This document shows positions 13,520 to 21,031 of a DNA stretch of 24,425 nt, in pieces; the first letter of the stretch is position 1, and each line of letters opens with the position of its first letter. Made by a program: the position numbers and the translations under genes. The stretch is from NCBI GenBank assembly GCA_046735115.1, contig JBKPSR010000003.1:1-24425 (forward strand), in the 5' to 3' direction. The notes under the pieces were generated by a model. It was given only the letters and a program-made list of their open reading frames with translations, was not told the origin of the DNA and ran no database searches. The stretch comes from JACVRW01 sp046735115. GTDB taxonomy: Bacteria > Actinomycetota > Thermoleophilia > Solirubrobacterales > Thermoleophilaceae.

Positions 13520-15253
13520 GTGCCGGCCGGAAGGGACGGTTACCACCATCCAGCGAGCGAGGAGGAGCTGGTCGAGCTCGTCCAGACGGCGTATCGCGGG
13601 GGACGGCGGCTGCGCGTCCGCGGTGCGGCGCACTCGGTCTCGGACGCGATCTACACGGAGCCGGTGGGCCCGAACCGCGTCAGTCGCCAGAAGCCTCCGG
13701 CGGGCGACGACTTCAACGTGATGCTCGACCGCTACCGCGGCTGGCGCGTCAAGGATGAGGGACGCAAGCTCGTGGAGGTCGAGGCCGGCATGCACCTCGG
13801 AGCCGACCCGAGCGACCCGACCGGCACGGCGACACTGGAGTCCAGCCTGCTCTACCTACTCGCCCAGAAGGGCTGGAGCGTGTCCAACACCGGCGGCATC
13901 ACGCACCAGACCATCACCGGCTTCACTGGAACCGGATCCTCGGGCGGCTCGCTGCAGTACAGCTCCAACGCCAACCTGTACGCCTTCCGGCTCATCGACG
14001 GGCGGGGCGAGGTCCACGAGTTCTCGCGCGAGGACGCCGACCCCGATCAGTTCTATGCGCTGTCGCCGAGCGTCGGGCTGCTCGGCGTGATCTCGACGAT
14101 CACGTTCGAGTGCACGGATCTGTTCGTGATCGAGGGCTCGGAGGCGGTGACCACGCTCGACGGCTGCCCCGCCGATCTTCTCGGTCCCGGCGGCGGGCGG
14201 CCCTCATTGGCGGAGTTCCTGCGCGACACCGACTTCACCCGGCTGGAGTGGTGGCCGCAGCGCGGTGCCGAGCGCATCGTCACGTGGCAAGCCAAGCGGC
14301 TGCCGCCCCCGCCCGGGTTCAAGCCCAAGCCGTACAAGCGCTTTGCCGGCAGCCCCGAGGCCGCCCAGCAGACGATCTCGCTGCTGTTCACGATCCTCGG
14401 CAACCTGAACGATCTGTCCAGAGCCAAGCCGCTGCTCGAGGACAACTGGGAAGAGCTCAAGGTCGCGCTGCAGGCGCAGCCGCTGCTCGGCCAGCTGGGT
14501 GCCGCAGGCACCATCGTGGCCGAGTTCCTCAGCAAAGCTGCCGAGGTCGGGGTCGAGGTCGCGATCAGCATCCTGGAGCTCGCCGAGCAGCCGCTGCGCA
14601 AAGCGTTACCTGACTTCCTACCGAAGCTGATCGCTGCGTTCATCCCGCTCGACTCCGAGCACGGCGGGGGGCCGCAGCGATTCGCCGACTGGGGGTGGTC
14701 CGGCCTGCCGATGGACAACGGCGCGGACGACGAACTCCTTACAACCCAGTTCACCGAGATGTGGATCCCGCTCCCGCGCACGCGCGAGGTCATGCAGCTG
14801 CTGACCCGCTACTTCACCGAGCCGAGCGACGACCGTGAGGCGCTCCGGCGCACCGGCACCTACGCGTGGGAGCTGTACAGCGCGATGCCGACGCCGTTCT
14901 GGCTCAGCGCCGCGCACACGTCCGGCGACGACGAGTGGAAGGACGGGGTATTCCGCGTCGACCCGTACTGGTTCGCCGACAACAGCGAGAACCCGGCGGA
15001 GACGTTCTATGCGCGGCTGTGGGACCTGCTCCGCGACAACGGCATCCCCTTCCGCCTGCACTGGGGCAAGTTGCAGCCGGTCTACGAGCGCGGAGACCGC
15101 CGCTGGGTCGACTTCTTCCGCGCCCAGTACCCGCGCTGGGAGGACTTCCTGCGCCTGCGCGCGGAGCGCGACCCGAACAACATCTTTCTGACGGACTACT
15201 GGCGCGACCGGTTCGGGCTCTGGGACGAGCCTCAGCCGTCACCGCGCCAGTAG
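13520..15253 (+). CDS. FAD-linked oxidoreductase, D-arabinono-1,4-lactone oxidase-like
   Basis: The 577-residue protein has an N-terminal FAD-binding PCMH/VAO fold: HPASEEELVELVQTAYRGG, then RVRGAAHSVSD with His38 at the position that in this family often binds FAD covalently, and GGITHQTITGFTGTGSSGG at the pyrophosphate loop. The ALO-type C-terminus ends with FRLHWGKLQ and DPNNIFLTDYW, matching the conserved HWGK of sugar-lactone and alditol oxidases. An unusual helical, rather hydrophobic insert lies at about 273-375 (SLLFTILGNLNDLSRA through LPKLIAAFIPLDSE). No signal peptide is present. The start is a GTG at 13520 with a weak ribosome-binding site (AAGGTCGG). It probably oxidises a sugar lactone or polyol with O2 or another acceptor; the substrate is unknown. 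Confidence 0.8.
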   Translation: MPAGRDGYHHPASEEELVELVQTAYRGGRRLRVRGAAHSVSDAIYTEPVGPNRVSRQKPPAGDDFNVMLDRYRGWRVKDEGRKLVEVEAGMHLGADPSDPTGTATLESSLLYLLAQKGWSVSNTGGITHQTITGFTGTGSSGGSLQYSSNANLYAFRLIDGRGEVHEFSREDADPDQFYALSPSVGLLGVISTITFECTDLFVIEGSEAVTTLDGCPADLLGPGGGRPSLAEFLRDTDFTRLEWWPQRGAERIVTWQAKRLPPPPGFKPKPYKRFAGSPEAAQQTISLLFTILGNLNDLSRAKPLLEDNWEELKVALQAQPLLGQLGAAGTIVAEFLSKAAEVGVEVAISILELAEQPLRKALPDFLPKLIAAFIPLDSEHGGGPQRFADWGWSGLPMDNGADDELLTTQFTEMWIPLPRTREVMQLLTRYFTEPSDDREALRRTGTYAWELYSAMPTPFWLSAAHTSGDDEWKDGVFRVDPYWFADNSENPAETFYARLWDLLRDNGIPFRLHWGKLQPVYERGDRRWVDFFRAQYPRWEDFLRLRAERDPNNIFLTDYWRDRFGLWDEPQPSPRQ

Positions 15254-15292
15254 GACCGCGGCAGGCTTGCTGGACAGGTCTGGGACTGATGC

Positions 15293-16504
15293 CTAGGCTG
15301 GCTTCACGACCCTGCCGAGGTCTGTGGCGACCTTGCGCCGCTCGCCTGAGGTGTCCCGGCCTTCTTCGCGCGCGAGCAGCGTGATCGCCTGGGTTACCGC
15401 TATGTCGAGCTCCGCCCCCCACAGTGGGCGCTCGAGTTTGCTCGCCAAGCCGCCCAACATACGGCCGACGCCACGCCAGGTGAGACCGAGGCTCGCCAGG
15501 ATCGTCCCGGCGCCTGCGACTATGGCGGCCTCGCTGTTCGTCAGCGCCACCAGGAGCACTCCCCCGGCGAAGAGCGCCACGATCAGAATGCACACCGCGG
15601 GGAACTGCTTCACGAGGCGGAACGCCACGCCGCGCATCCGCTTCGAGAGACGGTCGGCGGCGTCGACGTAGTCCTCGATTTCGAGCAGGTCGCTGCCCGA
15701 CTTCTCGCCGGCCAGGACCGCCCGCCACAGCTCGCCCTGGCGGGCAAGCTGCAGCCAGGTCGCGGGTTCGTCAGGTGCCACCGGGCTTTCGTCCACCACC
15801 GACTTCTGCCATTCGCGCAGCGATTCGCGGACGCCGTGCCCGGCGTGGGCCGGGAGCGCCGAGCTCAAGTCGTCGATGGCTGCGAGGATCGGCGCCATGC
15901 GCGCGTCGCTGAGATGCGCCTTGAGGTCGGGCTGCTCCGGTGGGCGCGTGGTGAGGTTCATCAGCGCGGCCCCGATGCCGTAAGCCTTGCCGAGACGAAA
16001 GTCCGTCGCGCTAAGGGCCGATAGCACCTTGGCATCGACCGCGCCGGCGGCCTTGCGGCGGGCGTCATGCTCGGCGGACCGGATGCGGTCGCCCAGCTTG
16101 GCGAGCTCCTCCGCCGGCAGCGCGGCCGCCTTGTCGATCACGTCTCGAAGCTTGGCGAAGGCCACGGCGACGTGATCATGGCAATACGCGAGCATCTGGC
16201 CCTCACTGAGGGCGCCCAGGCCCATGGTGGCGCCGCGCACCGCGGCCGCGGTCTCGGTCACCGTCCCGGGGTGGGCCAGCGCGGCGAGGTACCACCCCAG
16301 CCCGAGGGCGGCGGACACCTGACGATCCGCGGAAGAGCGCTCCTGCTGGCGCACCGCGGAGACGACTGCGTCGAAGAACGCCGACCTGAAGTCGGCTGGC
16401 GTACCGGCGCCCTGGCCGTTCTCGGTCGAGCCACCTTGCGGTGCCGTCGTCGGGGGCTGCTCGCCGGTAGCCCCCGTGGTTGGCGCGGACTCTTGACCGG
16501 TCAT
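15293..16504 (-). CDS. Unknown protein with helical N-region and two C-terminal membrane helices
   Basis: I do not recognise this 403-residue protein. Residues 1-37 are a Gly/Thr/Pro-rich disordered leader. A long helical region follows (about 38-300). Two closely spaced membrane helices come next, about 302-322 (PAVCILIVALFAGGVLLVAL) and 325-344. The C-terminal tail contains LERPLWGAELDIAVTQAITLL. There is no signal peptide, so most of the chain is probably cytoplasmic and anchored at the C-terminal hairpin. Its start overlaps the stop of the VPS62-like gene by the 4-base ATGA, so the two are translationally coupled and probably work together. A membrane-acting partner is one guess. It converges on the oxidase gene with a 39-bp gap and no clear terminator. 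Confidence 0.7.
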   Translation of the reverse strand: MTGQESAPTTGATGEQPPTTAPQGGSTENGQGAGTPADFRSAFFDAVVSAVRQQERSSADRQVSAALGLGWYLAALAHPGTVTETAAAVRGATMGLGALSEGQMLAYCHDHVAVAFAKLRDVIDKAAALPAEELAKLGDRIRSAEHDARRKAAGAVDAKVLSALSATDFRLGKAYGIGAALMNLTTRPPEQPDLKAHLSDARMAPILAAIDDLSSALPAHAGHGVRESLREWQKSVVDESPVAPDEPATWLQLARQGELWRAVLAGEKSGSDLLEIEDYVDAADRLSKRMRGVAFRLVKQFPAVCILIVALFAGGVLLVALTNSEAAIVAGAGTILASLGLTWRGVGRMLGGLASKLERPLWGAELDIAVTQAITLLAREEGRDTSGERRKVATDLGRVVKPA

Positions 16505-17670
16505 TGGTTCTCGCTCGTCTGAGGCTCGAGGTCCACGCGCACGCTCTCCGAGGCGAGCGCGTCGGGCGTCGCCGCGCTGGCGAACAGGTCGTACCTGTGG
16601 CTTGGGTCGACGGGGGTGCTGAGCTCAACCTCGCCGGTCGCCTCGTCGATCGGGAAACGCTCGGTCATCGGCGGGTCGTGCTCGTCGGGAGAATTGACGG
16701 TCACTACCAGCCCGTCAGGCGCTGGCCCGCCCGCCTTGGGGAAGACCTCGTACTCCACCCGGATCTTGCCGTCGTGCCATTCGGCCGTGATGCGCGGCGG
16801 GGGCGGCGGGACGGGCGGCGGCCCCTCCGGGCCGGCTTGTTCCTTCGCGTGCGCGCGGGCGCTGCCCTCGAGCTTCAGCGGGTCGTCCCACTGCCCGTGC
16901 GCGCCGGGTCCGGTCGGGCTGTCGGAGTCGAGCGGGCTGTCGCCCGCGTCGGTATCGCCCCAGCGCCCGGGCCAGTAGATCCACCCGAATTCCGGCTGTG
17001 AGGTGTCCACCACTACGAGTTTCAGCCTCGGGCTGCGCCGTTTGCCGTCCGCATGGTCGAACCAGTGGCCCGTCCACTGGGTGCCCGGCTCGAAGTACGA
17101 GGCATGCGAGCCGCGTGCTACGTAGACGATCGGCCGCTGCGTTCCAGGAACGAGATCGACCTGACGCCAGTCGCGCCCCTCGGCGACCGCGTGCTGGGCG
17201 AAGACGGCGTGGTCCGGCGCCTCGGAGCTGAGATGGATCTGGATCATCTCCCAGTCCCCCTCGTGCAGGCCTGCATGTATGAACGGCCCGATCAGGTTGT
17301 AGTCGTTGTAGAAGTAGAAGAACCAGTACTGAAGCCAGACGTCACCGCCGCCGTCGGCGACGTAGTGCCCGTACACGCGATTGGCGTACTTCCGCTGCAC
17401 ATGCAGGGCGTGCGAGTCCTCCTCGTACTCCTTCGACGGGTCGCTGATGCGGTCCGTTTCCTTCGCGGTGCTCCCGCCCGGATAGCCCTTGCCGAGGAAG
17501 TCCAGCGAGAGCCCGTCGCCCGCGGTTGCCAGCACCTGTCCGTCGTCCCTCTCCAGGCGATTCCCGGGGTTGTCGGTCCACACTGCGGCCGAATCCGCGA
17601 AGTACGTCTCGTGCGAGTCGTACTTCAGGACGGGCCTGTGGCGCTTCAGCAGTTGCTCGGGCGTGCTCAT
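16501..17670 (-). CDS. VPS62-like protein with C-terminal beta-sandwich domain
   Basis: The protein has 389 residues from the ATG at 17670, which has AGGAGG four bases upstream; the frame extends 53 codons further without family similarity. The N-terminal two thirds are VPS62-like: LKYDSHETYFADSA, DVWLQYWFFYFYNDYN, HEGDWEMIQIHL, PIVYVARGSHASYFEPGTQW and GWIYWPGRWGD. A proline linker (PPPVPPPPP) leads to a C-terminal FN3- or Ig-like beta domain ending near SVRVDLEPQ. VPS62-like proteins occur in fungi, plants and bacteria, but their biochemical role is unsettled. No signal peptide. Coupled by an ATGA overlap to the unknown membrane protein downstream. Confidence 0.78.
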   Translation of the reverse strand: MSTPEQLLKRHRPVLKYDSHETYFADSAAVWTDNPGNRLERDDGQVLATAGDGLSLDFLGKGYPGGSTAKETDRISDPSKEYEEDSHALHVQRKYANRVYGHYVADGGGDVWLQYWFFYFYNDYNLIGPFIHAGLHEGDWEMIQIHLSSEAPDHAVFAQHAVAEGRDWRQVDLVPGTQRPIVYVARGSHASYFEPGTQWTGHWFDHADGKRRSPRLKLVVVDTSQPEFGWIYWPGRWGDTDAGDSPLDSDSPTGPGAHGQWDDPLKLEGSARAHAKEQAGPEGPPPVPPPPPRITAEWHDGKIRVEYEVFPKAGGPAPDGLVVTVNSPDEHDPPMTERFPIDEATGEVELSTPVDPSHRYDLFASAATPDALASESVRVDLEPQTSENQ

Positions 17671-17809
17671 GTCGCCTCCTATCAGCCCAGCTGGATCCTC
17701 TGGCAGGCCGCCAGCTCGCCTGTGAAAACCCGCGCAGCGGTGAGCCCGTGTCATCGGCCATTGCGTACCTCCCGGCGTTGGCAGGACGACTGTCGGGCCG
17801 ACTCTCTCG

Positions 17810-18234
17810 CTAATGCCGCCCAGCGTCAAGGATGTCGATTAGTGGGGCTCCGGCGTCCGGAAGGAGTAGCCGGTGCAGCCAGGGCTTGGCCGCATCGATC
17901 GGCTGTTGACCGGCGAGAGGCCCCGGATCATCGGGTGCATCGACCGAGTCCTCGTCCCGGAGGACGGCGCGGCGATGGTCACACCCTGGGAGCTGCCCGG
18001 TGACCAAGCGATCCGGGAAGTTGAAGGAGCGGAAGGAGACGGCGTTGTGATCGTCTGGAGCTGCCAATCCCTGCTCCAGGAAAAGGGTCGAGGCCTGTCG
18101 GAAGAGCTGGTCGGCCGGTCCGCTGGATCTCTAAGCCGCAGCCTGAAGTCTCGATGCCTGAGGGAGTGATGCTCAGGAAACACCGAGCGCGAGGTCACGG
18201 GCGTCAGCCCCGTGCGTCGTGACCCGCTCGACAA
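17810..18234 (-). pseudogene. Decayed AbfB-like (CBM42-type) beta-trefoil module
   Basis: On the minus strand SRSVFPEHHSLRHRDFRLRL appears in one frame and LFRQASTLFLEQGLAAPD followed by HNAVSFRSFNFPDRLVTGQL in another, ending at 17810. A repeated SxRSxNFPxxxxRHxxFxLxL pattern is the hallmark of the AbfB domain, a carbohydrate-binding beta-trefoil. The frame changes near 18110, and only part of the domain remains. No upstream catalytic domain is left. Just beyond it, a stretch containing QERDFAFKFVERVTTHGAD (stop at 18173-18175) may be another fragment, unidentified. Confidence 0.5.
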
Positions 18235-18892
18235 ATTTGAACGCGAAGTCCCTTTCCTGCCCGACCACCCGCGAGAGAGCTCGCCCAGGAAGTCATGTGG
18301 TCCGACGCGATCGTCTGAACCGAGGGCCGCGATCCGAGGCCTTGGATGCCGCCGGTCCGCTCAAGTGACTGTGGGCTAACGGCAACCCCTAGTGGTAGGG
18401 GCACCTAAAGCGCCTGGGTTGCTCCATGGGAAGTTGTCTGCGCGCCGGTCCCGCCAGGCCGCGAAGCTAGCCCGCAGCTGCGGGTCGTGCAGGCGCGCGC
18501 GTCAAAGCGCGCCGCGCGGCGCGTCCCAGAGGACGGCGCCCGGAGCACCTGCGCTCATGCTCTCGCACCGACGGGGCGACCCCTGCGGCTCCCGGCGGCT
18601 TTGGCCGCGGACGACCAGCGACAGCGACGCTTTTCGCGGAAGGTAGCGCTAGCTGCTGCTTCTCGCGCGTTGCGATAGTCCTGATCGTCCATCGGCTGAG
18701 TGCTTCTCTCATCGGGTTGCAGCACTCTGCGAACCGACCCGCGCGCGCCGGAGTCGCCGCGAGCGGTCGGCGCGGGAGCAGAAGCGTCGGCCTCGGGCTC
18801 CAAGTCGAGCCGGCAGCGTGAGGATTCGTCTTCGCGCGTTCCGGGCATGGCCTATGCGCGGGAGCAGGAATGCATCACGGAAGGAGCCCACG
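18235..18892. other. Non-coding region with one dispersed repeat copy
   Basis: About 650 bp between the AbfB-like relic and the secreted propeller gene. It contains the third 25-bp repeat (18370-18394). A 45-codon minus-strand frame (18692 down to 18555) has only a weak ribosome-binding site and no family resemblance. The promoter of the downstream gene must lie at its right end. No terminator or RNA gene is evident. Confidence 0.45.
18370..18394 (+). repeat. 25-bp dispersed repeat, copy 3
   Basis: Same unit as at 374, with AC at the two variable positions and a full TAGTG end. It lies in non-coding DNA between the AbfB-like relic and the secreted propeller gene. Confidence 0.85.
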
Positions 18893-20497
18893 ATGCGACG
18901 CATTCTCCCGTTCGTTATCGGCGTAGCTGCCCTTGCGCTGATACCACTCCCGGCCGCGACGGCTGCGCCACTGACGGTCACTGCGCCGGTCGACATCAGC
19001 ATCGCGACGCCGTTCGCGCCGGGCTGCGGCGGTGCCAGCGAGGGCAGCTTCCCGGGCGCGAACTTCAACTTCCCGGACAGTGAGGTGGAGCCGTGGCTTG
19101 CGGTGAGCCCGACCAATCCAAATGACGTCGCCGCGTTCTGGCAGCAGGACCGCTGGTCCGACGGCGGCGCGCACGGGTTGGTGGCGGCGGTGAGCCACAA
19201 CGGCGGCGCGAGCTGGGCGTACTCATGGCCGCACCTCAGCCGCTGCGCGGGCGGTACCGCTGCCAACGGCGGTAACTACGGCCGGTCCTCCGACCCATGG
19301 GTCTCCTGGGCGCCAAACGGCGACCTGTGGTCGATCAGCATCTCGGTCGACCGGACGACCACTCGCAACGCGGTGCTGGTGTCCCGGATGCGGCACGGCG
19401 AGTCGACCTGGAGCGAGCCGACGACGGTCCGCTTCGACTCGTCCGAAAAGACCGGGGTCCCGCTCGGCAACAACTTCAACGACAAGGAATCGCTCACCGC
19501 CGATCCCACGGATGAGAGCGGCAACCTCGTGTACGCGGTGTGGGATCGCATCGTCGCGCCCAGCTCGAACGCGGCAACTGCGGCATTCCTGCACAACAGG
19601 TTCGCCTTCCGCGGCCCGACCTGGTTCGCGCGCACCACGGAGGGGGCCGCGGCGGACCCGGATTGGGAGCCGGCCCGGAAGATCTACGACCCCGGCGAGC
19701 AGAACCAGACCATCTCGAACCAGATCGTGGTCCTCCCGAACGGGGCGCTCGTGGACGGCTTCCTCCTGATCAAGAGTCACCAGAACAACAGGCGGTCACG
19801 GGGCTTCAGCGCCGCGGTGATCCGCTCGACGGACAAGGGGGTGACCTGGTCGAGGCGCGCGTTCATCGTGTCGCACGTCGACGCGATCGGCGAAACCGAT
19901 CCGGAGCCGATCAACTGCCGGCCGTACATCACCGGCAATCCGCAGTGCACGCTGGTCCGCTCGGACGGCGTGATCGTCGACCTCGCCGTCGACAACAGCG
20001 GTGGGGCGCACACTGGCCGCATCTACATGACCTGGCAGGCCCATGACGACAACCCGCACGGCGACGACCTGATCCAGGTGTCGTGGTCAGACGACGGCGG
20101 GCGCAACTGGAGCGCTCCCGTCAACGTCAACAAGACGCCCTCCAGCGCGTTCACGGACCAGGCATTCGAGCCGGCCGTGCACGTCAACTCGGCGGGTGTC
20201 GTCGCGGTGAGCTACTACGACTTCCGGAACGACGTTTCCGGCGACCGCAGGCTCACCACCGACCACTGGATCGTCCACTCGCACGACGGCGGGGGGACCT
20301 GGACCGAGGATCACCTCGGCGGTCCCTTCGACATGCACCAGACGCCGTACGCGCGTGGTTACTTTGTGGGCGACTATCAGGGCCTCGACTCGCAGGGCTC
20401 GGCGTTCCGGCCGCTGTTCACGCTCGGAAGCCCGGGTAGCGACACCACCTTCCCGAACCCGAATCCGACCGACGAGTTCATCAACAGCGCGTTCTAA
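18893..20497 (+). CDS. Secreted Asp-box (BNR/sialidase-fold) beta-propeller protein
   Basis: The protein has 534 residues from the ATG at 18893, with AAGGAG six bases upstream. Residues 1-25 form a signal peptide (MRRILPFVIG, hydrophobic core, cleavage near ATAA/PLT). The mature part carries four Asp boxes: SHNGGASW (101-108), STDKGVTW (312-319), SDDGGRNW (399-406) and SHDGGGTW (463-470), the blade motif of the sialidase-type six-bladed propeller. It ends with YFVGDYQGLDSQGSAFRPLF, common in this secreted family. I did not see the FRIP motif or a clear arginine triad, so sialidase activity should not be assumed; many relatives have no known substrate. Exported, probably extracellular. A good hairpin follows the stop. 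Confidence 0.82.
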   Translation: MRRILPFVIGVAALALIPLPAATAAPLTVTAPVDISIATPFAPGCGGASEGSFPGANFNFPDSEVEPWLAVSPTNPNDVAAFWQQDRWSDGGAHGLVAAVSHNGGASWAYSWPHLSRCAGGTAANGGNYGRSSDPWVSWAPNGDLWSISISVDRTTTRNAVLVSRMRHGESTWSEPTTVRFDSSEKTGVPLGNNFNDKESLTADPTDESGNLVYAVWDRIVAPSSNAATAAFLHNRFAFRGPTWFARTTEGAAADPDWEPARKIYDPGEQNQTISNQIVVLPNGALVDGFLLIKSHQNNRRSRGFSAAVIRSTDKGVTWSRRAFIVSHVDAIGETDPEPINCRPYITGNPQCTLVRSDGVIVDLAVDNSGGAHTGRIYMTWQAHDDNPHGDDLIQVSWSDDGGRNWSAPVNVNKTPSSAFTDQAFEPAVHVNSAGVVAVSYYDFRNDVSGDRRLTTDHWIVHSHDGGGTWTEDHLGGPFDMHQTPYARGYFVGDYQGLDSQGSAFRPLFTLGSPGSDTTFPNPNPTDEFINSAF

Positions 20498-20505
20498 GCA
20501 CGCGA

Positions 20506-20549
20506 GGGAGAGGGGCCCTTCCCAATCGGGTGGGGCCGCTCTCCCTTCA
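20506..20549 (+). terminator. Intrinsic-type terminator hairpin
   Basis: GGGAGAGGGGCCC (20506-20518) pairs with GGGGCCGCTCTCCC (20532-20545) with one mismatch, around a 13-base loop. It starts 9 bp after the stop of the propeller gene. The following bases are only weakly T-rich (TTCAGTT), common in high-GC genomes. Confidence 0.65.
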
Positions 20550-21031
20550 GTTGCACGCCGCATCGAGGCCCAGTTCCGCGCGCCTGTCGCGCCTGATGTC
20601 CTGTCCCAACCGGCCACGGGCCGGGTAAGCCAGGACGATTCATGCTTCCGCTTCCGCTGATTGCGACACTCTCCGCCACCGCGCCCCCTCGTAACAGTGA
20701 ATCCACAGCGGGCGGATGCGGAATTGTGGGCTAATGGCAACCCCTCAGTTCTATGGGCGCCCTTGCCGTAAACGACGCACGGACCAGGGCCCCAGACCGG
20801 CTCCTCGGGTGCCCGTCGACTAGATCCGGCTATCGCAAAGCGCGAAAAGCGACAGCACACGCGATGACCTTCTCGACGCGGCGGGCTCAGCTCGGAGCTC
20901 GCCCATTCGGGGAGCGAAGATCCGCTCCGGCGATCCAGAACTCACACGCAAGTGAATCTCGGCCGCCGGGTTCATGCGACCCGCCCAAGAACGCGCCTTG
21001 GAGCGAGGCTGGCGCGTTACGCTCGACTCTG
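20550..21031. other. Non-coding leader region of the regulator gene
   Basis: About 480 bp. It includes the fourth 25-bp repeat (20725-20749). The regulator's frame is open back to 20753, but residues upstream of the ATG at 21032 do not look like the family, so I treat this as non-coding. A -10-like TTACGCT lies at 21017-21023, just before that ATG. Confidence 0.5.
20725..20749 (+). repeat. 25-bp dispersed repeat, copy 4
   Basis: Starts TGTGGGCTA with AT at the variable positions, then GGCAACCCC; the last bases are TCAGT instead of TAGTG, so this copy is the most diverged. It lies about 280 bp upstream of the LuxR-type gene on the same strand. Confidence 0.8.

Noticed and set aside
18555..18692. 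45-residue minus-strand frame beginning MDDQDYRNAREAAASATF
   Set aside because: Ribosome-binding site is weak and distant, and I recognise no family. It could be a real small gene, but the sequence alone does not support it.
18893..20497. Calling the Asp-box protein a sialidase
   Set aside because: Asp boxes mark the fold only. The catalytic arginines and the FRIP motif were not found, so the enzyme activity is left open.
374..20749. CRISPR array
   Set aside because: The four 25-bp repeats are kilobases apart with genes between them, and no cas genes are present.
20753..21031. N-terminal extension of the LAL regulator
   Set aside because: The frame is open, but its 93 residues are Arg/Pro/Ser-rich and unlike the family, which begins at FGRVDEL.
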